Source of the DNA: Rubritalea squalenifaciens DSM 18772
Lineage (GTDB): Bacteria; Verrucomicrobiota; Verrucomicrobiia; Verrucomicrobiales; Akkermansiaceae
Length of the DNA stretch: 64,000 bases
NCBI RefSeq assembly: GCF_900141815.1
Contig: NZ_FQYR01000002.1
Span: 659,091-723,090 of the forward strand
Reading direction: 5' to 3'
Part shown: positions 28,208 through 36,555 of the stretch, in pieces
Position numbering within the stretch: the first letter of the stretch is position 1
How the letters are laid out: every line of letters starts with the position of its first letter
Position numbers and translations under genes: made by a program
Notes under the pieces: model-generated
The model's input: only the letters and a program-made list of their open reading frames with translations
Databases searched by the model: none
What the model was told of the DNA's origin: nothing

Positions 28208-28870
28208 TTACTTCTTCTTCGGCTCAAGGGATTTCAGCCAGAGGCCGAATTCTTCTTCTTGACGGTCTGGAGTGATCCCAAAGCGGTCTTCATAGATTCC
28301 CAGCGTTGCCTTGACCTTCATTTTCTCTCCGCCCCTGTACAGAGTAATGGTCACGTCTGAGCCGGCGGGATGGGATTTGATTGCCGCAGAGAATGCCGAG
28401 GAGATTTCGCGGATGGGGGTTTTGGTCAGGTCTTTGTCCCCAACGGCGGTGATGTGGTCGCCATTTTTGAGTCCTGCTTTACTGGCTGGTGAATTCTGGA
28501 CAACTTCCAGAATGTTCACTGCATTGATCCGGTTGCCATCAACCTTGAGAATATCCGGATCGTGGCGCACTCCCAGATATCCTCTCTTGGGTGGCGTAAA
28601 TTTCGCTTTGTACAGCTTTCGCAGTGCTCCGAAGCTACGCTGACGAATCTCTGGATGTGGATGATCTTTGTAGCTGCGGTAGAGAAGTTGGGCTGCGGCT
28701 TTTGGGTGCTCGAGCGAGAGTTGCTCTAGCTCCGTCTGCGCATTACTGCGGACCGTGTAGTCATCTGCGGACAGTTCCTTGAGGATGGCATCATAGTTCT
28801 TTTGTAATGCTTCCTGTGAGGAGGCATTCAGAGTCAGCAGGGTGATAAGGGTAAGGGTCAGCAGCTTCAT
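28208..28870 (-). CDS. Secreted PDZ-domain protein
   Basis: The 220-aa protein has a signal peptide (MKLLTLTLITLLTLNASS) and a helical region with HEAT-like character (about 25-90). A PDZ domain follows (about 95-195: RGYLGVRHDP, NILEVVQNSPASKAGLKNGD, GSDVTITLYRGGEKMKVKATLG). No protease domain is present, so it is probably an adaptor or scaffold in the periplasm. It ends 16 bp from the mutase gene stop, in convergent orientation. Confidence 0.85.
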   Translation of the reverse strand: MKLLTLTLITLLTLNASSQEALQKNYDAILKELSADDYTVRSNAQTELEQLSLEHPKAAAQLLYRSYKDHPHPEIRQRSFGALRKLYKAKFTPPKRGYLGVRHDPDILKVDGNRINAVNILEVVQNSPASKAGLKNGDHITAVGDKDLTKTPIREISSAFSAAIKSHPAGSDVTITLYRGGEKMKVKATLGIYEDRFGITPDRQEEEFGLWLKSLEPKKK

Positions 28871-28918
28871 GATGCGTTCTTTGAATAGGCGGATCTACTA
28901 TTGTAGCGCCGTCAGACC

Positions 28919-29395
28919 TTAAATGCGCTCAAACTTTCCGGCTTCTCGGTTTTTTCTTACCGTTCCCGCCTCAAAAATCTGCCCGTTCATGGCAATGTAA
29001 ACTCCCGGAGGCTTGGACTGGGCCGCTCCAATAGCCGTACCTACATTGAAGACTGCATCGGTGATTTTAAAGCGCGCTGGAGCCAGTGCCCCTGTTAGCA
29101 CGATGGTTTTTCCCGGTATGTCTTGCAGGGCTGCTGCGGTTTCACACATCGTATCGGTGCCATGGGTGATCAGGATCTGGCTCGCCTGGCACTCCACACA
29201 GTTCTTGCGGATCAAGGCCCTGTCCTCATCGTTGATTTCCAAGCTGTCCTTGCGCATCAGAGAAATGATCTCATGTGGCAGCGTGGCTCCGACTTCCTGG
29301 AAAATGTGCGTGATGGTGGGTTCTCCAATTTCGTACTCTGACTTCGCGTCGAAGTAGATTTTATCAATGGTGCCGCCAGTGGTGAGAATGAGCAT
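28919..29395 (-). CDS. Half-length L-asparaginase-like protein
   Basis: The 158-aa protein covers the N-terminal catalytic domain of type I/II asparaginases: TTGGTIDKIYFD (nucleophile Thr) and ILITHGTDTMCETA (second Thr-Asp pair), then LTGALAPARF. The C-terminal domain of the usual 320-340 aa enzymes is missing. No frameshift is visible, and the protein ends normally in FERI. Short stand-alone versions of this family are known, so it may be functional as an oligomer. I chose the ATG at 29395 because the family starts MLILTTGG. Confidence 0.85.
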   Translation of the reverse strand: MLILTTGGTIDKIYFDAKSEYEIGEPTITHIFQEVGATLPHEIISLMRKDSLEINDEDRALIRKNCVECQASQILITHGTDTMCETAAALQDIPGKTIVLTGALAPARFKITDAVFNVGTAIGAAQSKPPGVYIAMNGQIFEAGTVRKNREAGKFERI

Positions 29396-29632
29396 AAAGG
29401 TGTGATTTAGTTCAGGTCGATGGAGTAAACTGCTTTGCGGGGGCTCATGCAGCAAAGGGATTTAGTAAGATTCGCCGCTTCCTTGCAACCTCTGTTTTGG
29501 TGGACGGCTTGTTGCTTCCTGATTTCTTTCTATCTGTCTGAATATGAACGATTTATTAAATTGCTTTCATGAAGGGCTTCTGAACCGTAATTAACTTGAT
29601 AGACATCCATAACTTAAGATTAGATATTGTTT

Positions 29633-31603
29633 GTGAACAAATTATGTTCATATGCGGTAAGGATGGCTGTGTGGTTGCTGGTCGGTGCTTTGCTTTACTC
29701 TATCAATGTAAAGCTGATGAGCACTCATTGGTCCGTATGGAAGCAAGTGATGGTGCTAGACGAGGAGCTTGAGAACAGCGACGCGGAATGGAAGGGGGCA
29801 GTCAACCAGTGGGTGGATATCCATGAATCAGGGGTCTTGATGGCCCGGACCCACAATGATGGAACGATCGAATTATGGGATCTAATGGATGGCTCTCAAT
29901 TGTGGCGCCGGGGTGCGGCGCAAGTCACCAGTCCAGCCAGCTTTGCTGATACCAGAGCCCGCTATGTGGGTTTTCAGGGGGATGTGCTGCATGTTTTATC
30001 AAGCGATAGGCTTACGAGCTATAATCTAGAGGGAGCGGTGATCAGAGAAGTGCCCGTCAAGGTGGGTGCGAGAGCGAGGAAAGCGGCGGGGGTCTCCATG
30101 CTAGTTGCTGATGCAGAGCATGACAGTTCGGTGGTGATTGATCTGCGAACCTACAAGATGTGGAAGATTCCAGGTGTCATGCAGATGGAGGATGGCCAGC
30201 CGAGGATGGATATTTCTCCAGATGAGGGATTGGTGATGTTAGGTGATCGAGGTCAAGTGCGGGTGTTCTCACTCGTGTCTGGTGGGATCGTCTACGAATG
30301 GACAGGGGATCCCTTGAAGATGGTCGATACCTCCATTGACACGGATTTGAAGCAGGTAATCAATCAGATGGATCAGGCGTCTATCAAGCTTGAGAAGCAA
30401 ATCGCTGAGAATACCCAGATGCGGAATTCCATGCCTACTGAGGCCAGGATGACGCAGGATGGTAAGACCCTGATTCTGCTGTTCTCCAATCATCTGGATG
30501 AAAATAATCCGAGCAAGAGAAAGACTAGAATCCAGGCTCTGGATATGGCCGAAAATCAGGTCATCTGGGAAACGGAACGCGAAGGGAAGTGTGACGAGGT
30601 TCATTTCCTGGGCACGCCAGATACGTTTTACCTGAGGCAGATGCTGGATGGTGAGCAGGTACTGGTGAGTTATGAGGTGGATACGGGAACGGTGATGAAT
30701 GAGCTGCCGTTCTCTATCATCAAGGAGCGCCCAATAGGCAGGAAACCTGTGCGGGGACTTTCTCAAGAACACTTCTATCTGGATCCCTCTGGAGAGCGCG
30801 TCGTCTTTACAGGAAGCGAGCCATGGATCTCCAAAGTGGACGAAAACCCCAGTCTCTTTCCTTTGTTCATCTCAAAGGCGGACGTGCCTTTGGTGCGTTT
30901 CTCTAGTGACGGTGACTTGGTGGCCACCTATTCAGCCTCTGGTGTCGTCCGGGTCTTTTATGTCTACGGGCGGGAGGCTCTGGGGTACTTCAAGCACCCA
31001 CTCGGGTGGTTGCTGTATTTTAGCTGGGTGATATGGGGGCTCGTGGGCGTGTTAATCATCTGGAAATGGGCAAAGGATGAGCATGGGCTGAAGATGCCAG
31101 CCTGGCTCGGTTTGTTCTTGGGACTGCAGTGCTTGAGGATGTCTTATCATTTTACAAACATCGCAGCGGTTCATGCCAGGTCTATTGTGGAGGTGCCGTG
31201 GGAGGGCTCCAGACAGGACCTCTTTGGTTTGTTCCTGCTGATCGTGTGCATGCTCTATTTTGTGAACTTCTGGTTGATCCGGGGTGCGAACTGGAGCCGG
31301 CTAACCAGTATCACGGTGCTATCTATCAAATGCTGTTCACTGCTGATTTCCGGGCTTATTATACTAGGAGTGTTTGAGAGTCATTGGGATATCTGGCAGC
31401 ATGAATGGTGGGGTACACCTGTTATGTATGACTCTGCCGCTTATATCAGCTATATCTCGATCACTTGGGTAGGGGCCTTCTCTTGCCTAGTCCTGTTATT
31501 GAGCAAGGATAGTGCTCAGTGGTGCAAGCGCTGGGAGGAAAAGCAGAGGGCGCAGACGATGAAGGAACTGACTCAGACGAGAGTGGTTCCGAGTGTGGAA
31601 TGA
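29633..31603 (+). CDS. Membrane-anchored beta-propeller protein, unknown function
   Basis: The 656-aa protein has an N-terminal membrane helix (AVWLLVGALLYSINVKL), then a large region of WD40/PQQ-like repeats (about 65-450: THNDGTIELWDLMDGSQLW, DRGQVRVFSLVSGGIVYEW, TYSASGVVRVFYV). Four or five C-terminal membrane segments follow (from about residue 460, LGWLLYFSWVIWGLVGVLII). The propeller would face the periplasm or cytosol depending on topology. I recognise no named family. The start could be the GTG at 29633 or the TTG at 29627; no ribosome binding site decides it. Confidence 0.75.
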   Translation: MNKLCSYAVRMAVWLLVGALLYSINVKLMSTHWSVWKQVMVLDEELENSDAEWKGAVNQWVDIHESGVLMARTHNDGTIELWDLMDGSQLWRRGAAQVTSPASFADTRARYVGFQGDVLHVLSSDRLTSYNLEGAVIREVPVKVGARARKAAGVSMLVADAEHDSSVVIDLRTYKMWKIPGVMQMEDGQPRMDISPDEGLVMLGDRGQVRVFSLVSGGIVYEWTGDPLKMVDTSIDTDLKQVINQMDQASIKLEKQIAENTQMRNSMPTEARMTQDGKTLILLFSNHLDENNPSKRKTRIQALDMAENQVIWETEREGKCDEVHFLGTPDTFYLRQMLDGEQVLVSYEVDTGTVMNELPFSIIKERPIGRKPVRGLSQEHFYLDPSGERVVFTGSEPWISKVDENPSLFPLFISKADVPLVRFSSDGDLVATYSASGVVRVFYVYGREALGYFKHPLGWLLYFSWVIWGLVGVLIIWKWAKDEHGLKMPAWLGLFLGLQCLRMSYHFTNIAAVHARSIVEVPWEGSRQDLFGLFLLIVCMLYFVNFWLIRGANWSRLTSITVLSIKCCSLLISGLIILGVFESHWDIWQHEWWGTPVMYDSAAYISYISITWVGAFSCLVLLLSKDSAQWCKRWEEKQRAQTMKELTQTRVVPSVE

Positions 31604-31672
31604 TGTTCGAGCCTGCTGTAGCGCCAGAGATTATGTTTGCAATATGGGCTTTCTGGCTGAGGATGTGCCGCG

Positions 31673-32290
31673 GTGTCTAAACGAAATACCAAAAGAACCA
31701 GCCGCCTCAGAAAATGGTGCAAACGTTTCCTGTTTGTACTGCTGATTCTTACTGTCTATGCCAGTTGGCAGATTTGGGATATCCACCGCTATGGACATGT
31801 CGATGACGGTGGCCAGGCCGATTGCGCTATCGTGTTAGGGGCTGCTGCTTATTATAACAAGCCCTCTCCTGTGTTTAAGGCGAGGATTGATCATGCGATC
31901 AAGCTTTACAAGGAAGGTAGAGTGAAGAAAGTCATCCTGACCGGAGGATTTGGAAAAGATGCCGAGTTTGCCGAGAGCGAGGTGGCCTATGAGTACTGCC
32001 TGAAAAATGGAATCCCGGACAAAGATCTCTATAAAGAAACGGAGTCCAAGACGACTGAACAGAATATTGCCCAGGCAAAGAAGTTAATGGACAAGTTTGG
32101 CATGGAGAGCGCCTTGCTGGTGAGTGACCCCTGGCACCTGAAGAGGGCTCACGCTATCGCGGAGAAGTATGAGATGCAGAATAGGCCGTCTGCTACACTG
32201 ACTACCATGTATAAGTCAGATGAAAGCAGACTGAAATTCCTGATGAGGGAATTCTACTACATCCACGTCTGGCGTTTCGCCGACCTATAG
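31673..32290 (+). CDS. DUF218 (YdcF/SanA/ElyC-like) membrane-anchored protein
   Basis: The 205-aa protein has a basic N-terminus and one membrane helix (FLFVLLILTVYASWQIW), then a DUF218 domain: ADCAIVLGAAAYYNKPSPVFKARID in parts, VKKVILTGGFG, TEQNIAQAKKLM and LVSDPWHLKRA. Relatives SanA and ElyC affect envelope integrity or lipid-carrier metabolism. The GTG start at 31673 gives the expected N-terminus. It converges with the prenyltransferase gene (8 bp between stops). Confidence 0.9.
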   Translation: MSKRNTKRTSRLRKWCKRFLFVLLILTVYASWQIWDIHRYGHVDDGGQADCAIVLGAAAYYNKPSPVFKARIDHAIKLYKEGRVKKVILTGGFGKDAEFAESEVAYEYCLKNGIPDKDLYKETESKTTEQNIAQAKKLMDKFGMESALLVSDPWHLKRAHAIAEKYEMQNRPSATLTTMYKSDESRLKFLMREFYYIHVWRFADL

Positions 32291-32298
32291 GCGTAGGG

Positions 32299-33183
32299 CT
32301 AATATTCGCGGTCTAGCAGATAGCGGCCAATCTGCTCCAGTCTAGCAGCTTTTTTGCCGAATGGCTCGAGTGCACCGAGCGCCTTCTTGGTCAGTCGTGC
32401 CGCTTCTTTTCTGGATTTCTCCAGACCAAGAATCGCCGGGTAAGTGGATTTGTCTACAGACTCGTCTTTCCCCGCTGTCTTTCCCAGGACCTCAGTAGTC
32501 TGGGTGACATCTAGAATGTCATCGATCACCTGGAATGCGAGGCCTAGGTTATAGCCAAAGGTGGTGAGAGCTTCTAGCTTGGCAGGAGTAGCATTGGCTG
32601 TCATGGCGCCAAGGCGGATGGAGCTTGTGAGCAATGCGGCGGTTTTTGCCTCGTGAATACGGATGAGCTGCTGCTTGTTGAGCTGTTGGCCTTCACCTTC
32701 AAGATCAAGGACCTGACCACCAATCAGTTTCTTACTGCCACCGGTCTCAGCCAGTTCCTTCACATAGTCGCCGACATTGTAGCGTTTGGTTGCTGGAGTG
32801 TTGGCGAGCATGATGAATGCCTCAGTGAGCAGGGCATCTCCCGTGAGAACGGCGATGCCTTCACCGAAGACTTTGTGGCTTGTCGGCCTGCCGCGGCGGA
32901 GATCGTCATCATCCATGCATGGAAGGTCATCATGAACCAGTGAATAAGTATGAAGGACCTCTACAGCACAAGCTGGGAGAAGCGCTTTTTCGCTGTCACC
33001 ACCACAGGCTTCTGCAGCTGCGAGACAGAGAATAGGACGCAGGCGTTTGCCTCCGGCGAACACGCTGTAGCGCATCGCCTTGTGGATGGTCTGTGGGCGA
33101 GCGGACTCCCTGGGAAGCTGACGCTTCAGCTCGGAGTCCACACGCTTTTGCGCCGCCTTTAGCCAGTCTTTGAGGTCGCTCAT
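32299..33183 (-). CDS. ispA: Farnesyl/geranyl diphosphate synthase
   Basis: The 294-aa protein is a short-chain prenyl diphosphate synthase that condenses isopentenyl diphosphate with allylic substrates. It has the first Asp-rich motif (HDDLPCMDDDDLRRG), GGKRLRP, and the second Asp-rich motif (FQVIDDILDVT), then KSTYPAILGLE. Two residues lie between the two halves of the first Asp motif, as in bacterial farnesyl diphosphate synthases. It follows asd with 9 bp between the genes, so the two probably share a transcript. Confidence 0.93.
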   Translation of the reverse strand: MSDLKDWLKAAQKRVDSELKRQLPRESARPQTIHKAMRYSVFAGGKRLRPILCLAAAEACGGDSEKALLPACAVEVLHTYSLVHDDLPCMDDDDLRRGRPTSHKVFGEGIAVLTGDALLTEAFIMLANTPATKRYNVGDYVKELAETGGSKKLIGGQVLDLEGEGQQLNKQQLIRIHEAKTAALLTSSIRLGAMTANATPAKLEALTTFGYNLGLAFQVIDDILDVTQTTEVLGKTAGKDESVDKSTYPAILGLEKSRKEAARLTKKALGALEPFGKKAARLEQIGRYLLDREY

Positions 33184-33192
33184 GATATCTGC

Positions 33193-34194
33193 TTAGATAA
33201 GCTCAGCGATTTGAACTGCATTCAAAGCTGCACCCTTGCGCACTTGGTCACCTACGACCCAGAGAGCGAGCGCATTATCCAGAACATTGTCCTTACGGAT
33301 ACGGCCTACCAGACAGTCGTCCTTATTGGTCGTATCCAGAGGGACTGGGTAAAGAGCTTCATCTGGATTGTCCTTGGCTGCGATGCCTGGATAGCCAGCA
33401 AATACTGCACGAGCTTCCTCTACATCCACAGGCTTCTCAAATTCTGCGGTAATGGATACGGAGTGTGAGCGGTAGACTGGTACGCGCACACAGGTGCAGG
33501 TAACCTTGAGCTCGGGAAGTTCCAGGATTTTGCGTCCTTCGTTGAGCATCTTGAGTTCTTCCTTCGTGTATCCGCCTTCCTTGAAGACGTCGACTTGTGG
33601 AATCACATTGAAGGCAATTTGAGTCGGGTACACCTTGGACTCAATCGCTTGGTTGTTCGCGATGGCCTCAACCTGCTGCTTGAGTTCTGCGATTCCTTGA
33701 GCGCCACTACCAGAAACTGCCTGGTATGATGAGGCGATGATGGACTTCAGGCCGTACTTCTTGTGAAGTGGGTAGAGTGCCATCAGGGAAATGATGGTGG
33801 TGCAGTTAGGGTTGGCGATGATGCCTTTCTTGGCTTCCTTGATGGCCTGCGGGTTGATCTCTGGAACTACCAGAGGAACCTCTGGATCCATGCGGAAGGC
33901 GGAGGAATTGTCGATCACAATGGCGCCTGCCTTGGCTGCGGATGGAGCGAACTCCTCGGAAATTCCGCCACCTGCTGCGAAGAGTGCCACGTCCACTCCT
34001 TCAAAGGCATCATGAGTAAGCTCTTTCACAATAATATCCTCGCCGCGAAATGGAATGGTTTTGCCGGCTGAGCGAGCGGAGGCTAAGAGGGTAATCTCGG
34101 AGATCTTCATGTTGCGCTCGTCGAGACAGGCTAACATTTCTTCTCCTACCGCTCCGGTAGCTCCTACGATTGCGATGTGCTTTGCTTCGTTCAT
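33193..34194 (-). CDS. asd: Aspartate-semialdehyde dehydrogenase
   Basis: The 333-aa enzyme reduces aspartyl phosphate to aspartate semialdehyde, for lysine, threonine, methionine and diaminopimelate synthesis. It shows the NADPH-binding GATGAVGEEML (residues 11-21), the active-site Cys131 in NPNCTTI, SSYQAVSGSGAQG, and CTCVRVPVYRSHSVS with the catalytic His. It is full length. It is the first gene of the asd-ispA pair. Confidence 0.96.
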   Translation of the reverse strand: MNEAKHIAIVGATGAVGEEMLACLDERNMKISEITLLASARSAGKTIPFRGEDIIVKELTHDAFEGVDVALFAAGGGISEEFAPSAAKAGAIVIDNSSAFRMDPEVPLVVPEINPQAIKEAKKGIIANPNCTTIISLMALYPLHKKYGLKSIIASSYQAVSGSGAQGIAELKQQVEAIANNQAIESKVYPTQIAFNVIPQVDVFKEGGYTKEELKMLNEGRKILELPELKVTCTCVRVPVYRSHSVSITAEFEKPVDVEEARAVFAGYPGIAAKDNPDEALYPVPLDTTNKDDCLVGRIRKDNVLDNALALWVVGDQVRKGAALNAVQIAELI

Positions 34195-34358
34195 AGATTT
34201 ATCTAGTCGAGTGGGGCGGGAACCATAGCCAGACTTCCCCAGATGGCAATGATAGTTATCAGAATGACGGAATTAGGGGATATGACTAAGAGTGAGAGAT
34301 TTATGCTGCTAGTAGGGCGAGGAGGTAGCTCTAAGCCTGATAAAAACATCATTATAGC

Positions 34359-34386
34359 TTGATTCCACAAGGGTCTGGCCTAGTAT
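34359..34386 (+). promoter_or_regulatory. Possible sigma-70 promoter of the lipoprotein cluster
   Basis: TTGATT (34359-34364) and TAGTAT (34381-34386) are 16 bases apart and lie about 70 bases before the first lipoprotein start. The match is partial, so this is a weak call. The rest of the 34195-34454 spacer shows nothing else. Confidence 0.3.
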
Positions 34387-34454
34387 GGCATTATGGTGTG
34401 TGAACTTAAGTAGCACGCTGTTATTCAACTAGATTAATCAACCTAACAAGAAGA

Positions 34455-34574
34455 ATGAAAGCTGTTAAACTGTTCACACTCATCGCGGCAGCTGCTGGAG
34501 CCATGCTCTCGGCTTCCTGCTGCAATGATTCCACTCCGGAACCTACCCCTGTCTACGTAGCACCTGCTAAATAA
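34455..34574 (+). CDS. Tiny lipoprotein 1 (39 aa)
   Basis: The predicted protein reads MKAVKLFTLIAAAAGAMLSA, then SCCNDSTPEPTPVYVAPAK. The hydrophobic leader and the LSASC lipobox predict lipidation at Cys22, leaving a mature part of only 18 residues that is Pro-rich. It is too short for normal gene calling. Its leader closely resembles those of the genes at 34751 and 34976, which supports it as real. The function is unknown. Confidence 0.7.
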   Translation: MKAVKLFTLIAAAAGAMLSASCCNDSTPEPTPVYVAPAK

Positions 34575-34590
34575 TTTTAGATTTTCTGAT

Positions 34591-34671
34591 ATGAAATTTA
34601 TCCGTACTATCGTATATGTCGCCTGTGCGGCAAGCGTCGCTTTTCTCAGTTCTTGCTGCGGTTGCATGTAA
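34591..34671 (+). CDS. Tiny lipoprotein 2 (26 aa)
   Basis: The predicted protein is a leader (MKFIRTIVYVACAASVAFLS) followed by SCCGCM. After lipidation at Cys22 the mature peptide would be only five residues, three of them Cys. It lies 16 bp after gene 1. The CCGC ending recalls the GCC after the lipobox of gene 4. It may be a decayed copy or a true lipopeptide; coding is not certain. Confidence 0.5.
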   Translation: MKFIRTIVYVACAASVAFLSSCCGCM

Positions 34672-34750
34672 GTTCAGAGGGATCCGCTGGTCTCCAGCGG
34701 GAATCGATTGACCATCACGGTCATTAACCAAAACCATAGAACAAAGTAAT

Positions 34751-34873
34751 ATGAAATTCGTTAAAGTTATCACTCTCGCAGCTGCAGCTGCTGGTATCGC
34801 TCTTACAGCTTCTTGCGGTTCTTCCGCTGAGCCAGCACCAGCTCCAGTGCCATCAGTTGAGTACACCAAGTAA
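34751..34873 (+). CDS. Tiny lipoprotein 3 (40 aa)
   Basis: The product starts MKFVKVITLAAAAAGIALTA, with lipobox LTASC (Cys22), then GSSAEPAPAPVPSVEYTK. The mature part is Pro/Ala-rich like gene 1. A strong terminator follows 18 bp after the stop, so this gene ends its own transcript. Confidence 0.7.
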   Translation: MKFVKVITLAAAAAGIALTASCGSSAEPAPAPVPSVEYTK

Positions 34874-34890
34874 TTGACTGACTCAATTCT

Positions 34891-34926
34891 GGCGGGCTTT
34901 CCTAACGGAGAGCCCGCTTTTTTCTT
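34891..34926 (+). terminator. Terminator after lipoprotein 3
   Basis: GCGGGCT pairs with AGCCCGC around a 12-base loop and is followed by six T. Confidence 0.88.
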
Positions 34927-34975
34927 GCGTGGATAACGCTAAGATTCAATATGCACAGCGAAATTCAAAAAATCT

Positions 34976-35125
34976 ATGAAAGCACTACGTATCATCACAA
35001 TCGCTGCCGCTGCTGCGGGTTCCCTCATTCTTAGCTCCTGTGGCTGCTGCACAGGTGAAGCAAAAGCACCTGAGCTTCGCCCGTTGCCAACTTTCAATGA
35101 AATCCCAGTAACACCTACCAAATAA
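34976..35125 (+). CDS. Tiny lipoprotein 4 (49 aa)
   Basis: The product starts MKALRIITIAAAAAGSLILS, with lipobox LSSC (Cys22), then GCCTGEAKAPELRPLPTFNE and IPVTPTK. The leader is similar to those of genes 1 and 3 and all have the Cys at residue 22, which points to duplication. An upstream ATG at 34951 is in another frame. The mature part is Pro-rich and has two further Cys just after the lipidated one. Confidence 0.7.
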   Translation: MKALRIITIAAAAAGSLILSSCGCCTGEAKAPELRPLPTFNEIPVTPTK

Positions 35126-35147
35126 GGTAGTCAGAGATTTTTAACGT

Positions 35148-35181
35148 GGCCGCCACCCTTCTCGGGTGGCGGCTTTTTTTT
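35148..35181 (+). terminator. Terminator after lipoprotein 4
   Basis: GCCGCCACCC pairs with GGGTGGCGGC around a short loop and is followed by eight T. Confidence 0.92.
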
Positions 35182-35266
35182 GTGTGGTGAAGGCGCAAGT
35201 TGGTTTTTGGTTTGACCAAATAAGGTGTCTGACTATGGTGCGCTACGCCTAGAAACAACGATTGTT

Positions 35267-35443
35267 ATGAAGATTTTCCTCACACTATTCTCCCTGGTTT
35301 GCATCACCTCCTTGTCCTCTTGTCGCCTCGCGCAGAGTGCTGCTCGGATACCAGGAAGTCTTATTCAAACGGTGGGGAGAACAGCCGGTCTCAATGTTAC
35401 TCACGAGACTGAGCCCGTCGATAAGTACGAAAAGTACGACTAA
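35267..35443 (+). CDS. Small lipoprotein 5 (58 aa)
   Basis: This 58-aa protein has a leader (MKIFLTLFSLVCITSLSS) and a lipobox LSSC (Cys19). The mature part is RLAQSAARIPGSLIQTVGR followed by an acidic tail (VDKYEKYD). It is the last of the lipoprotein run but its mature part differs from the Pro-rich ones. The ATG at 35267 is preferred to an upstream start at 35225 because it gives a proper signal sequence. Confidence 0.75.
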   Translation: MKIFLTLFSLVCITSLSSCRLAQSAARIPGSLIQTVGRTAGLNVTHETEPVDKYEKYD

Positions 35444-35536
35444 GGTGTTATCCGCCAGCTGGTAGGTTAGCCGAGTGCCTATTAAGTTCAGAAATAATTG
35501 AACAGATGGGCTTGTCTGGATACTCATATACCTAGA

Positions 35537-36016
35537 ATGGCTGGTTCGAAACAACAGGATGGGCTGACAGTGGTCCAGGGGAGCATCGTGGAGGTTTTCT
35601 CTGATGGAGCCCGCTTACTAGGGTTGCCTAAATCAGTAGGGGAGATCTACGGACTTCTCTATGCGAGCAAAGAGCCTCAATCGCTGGATGATCTGGTTTC
35701 CAGGTTGGATGTCAGTAAGGGTACGGGGTCTCAAGGTTTGAAAATGCTTCGCACGCTCGGAGCGGTGAAGGTGGCATCCGGTGAAGATAGCCGCAAAACC
35801 TTCTACGAGGCGGATATAGAATTGAAGAGTCTAGTGGGCGGATTCATCAGGGAGCAGGTGCGACCTCACTTGGATAGTGCCAAGGGGAAGATTGCTACTT
35901 TGAAGGAGGAAGCGAAAGAGGACGAGTTCCTGCAGGTTCGCATTGATAAGCTTGAGACTTGGAGAAAGAAGGCAGCTTTGGTGTTGCCGGTAGTGCAGAA
36001 ATTCTTGGGAAGCTGA
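35537..36016 (+). CDS. MarR/GbsR-like winged-helix regulator
   Basis: The 159-aa protein has a winged-helix domain in its first 100 residues: GLPKSVGEIYGLLYASKEPQ, LDDLVSRLDVSKGTGSQGLK and LRTLGAVKV. A C-terminal helical part follows that could dimerise. The fold is that of the GbsR branch of the MarR family. The gene overlaps the NusG-like gene by one base (TGATG), so the two are coupled and probably control the polysaccharide locus together. The ligand is unknown. Confidence 0.85.
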   Translation: MAGSKQQDGLTVVQGSIVEVFSDGARLLGLPKSVGEIYGLLYASKEPQSLDDLVSRLDVSKGTGSQGLKMLRTLGAVKVASGEDSRKTFYEADIELKSLVGGFIREQVRPHLDSAKGKIATLKEEAKEDEFLQVRIDKLETWRKKAALVLPVVQKFLGS

Positions 36017-36555
36017 TGAGTGTAGAAAGGTCAGAGCCCAAGTGGTATGCCGTTCGTAGTCAAACCAAGCGAGAGCGCTTGGCTGCATGCACCTTGCGTG
36101 AAACTCTCAATATTCCCGTTTTAGCCCCGGTAGTGAAGTTCCAAAAGGCGACGCGCCGGGGCAAGATATGGTGGAGCGAAGCCATGTTCCCTGGCTACCT
36201 TTTCGCCAAGTTTGATCCAGAGGTGCTAGGTAGGCAGGTGGGTTATGCTCAGGGAGTGCTGTCGATGGTTAAATTTGGCCAGGTAGTGCCTCCGGTCCCG
36301 GATAGTTTTATCTCGGCCTTGCTAGAAGAGCTTGGTGATTCAGAGGAAATCCGCTTGCAGCATCAGGTTGATGTCGGCGGGTCCTATGAGATTGTTAGTG
36401 GTCCCTTGAGTGGTATCCAGGGGGAAGTTATCGAGGTTTTGCCGGGTAAAGAACGTGTGAGTTTGCTCATCGAGCTGCTGGGCCAGTCACAGAGGGTTGA
36501 CTTGAATTTGTATTCTCTCCTGCTGCCTGGGAGACCCAGCGAGATGGGTCACTAA
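36016..36555 (+). CDS. NusG-paralog antiterminator (RfaH/UpxY/LoaP-like)
   Basis: The 179-aa protein has an NGN domain (about residues 8-110: WYAVRSQTKRERLAACTLRE, WWSEAMFPGYLFAKFD, GVLSMVKFGQVVPPVPDSF) and a C-terminal KOW domain (about 120-170: VGGSYEIVSGPLSGIQGEVI). The arrangement is that of specialised NusG paralogs, which bind RNA polymerase at the start of long polysaccharide operons and suppress termination. A perfect ops element lies 220 bp downstream, before the operon genes, so this protein is the obvious candidate to read it. I chose the ATG at 36016; the frame extends back inside the previous gene. Confidence 0.92.
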   Translation: MSVERSEPKWYAVRSQTKRERLAACTLRETLNIPVLAPVVKFQKATRRGKIWWSEAMFPGYLFAKFDPEVLGRQVGYAQGVLSMVKFGQVVPPVPDSFISALLEELGDSEEIRLQHQVDVGGSYEIVSGPLSGIQGEVIEVLPGKERVSLLIELLGQSQRVDLNLYSLLLPGRPSEMGH

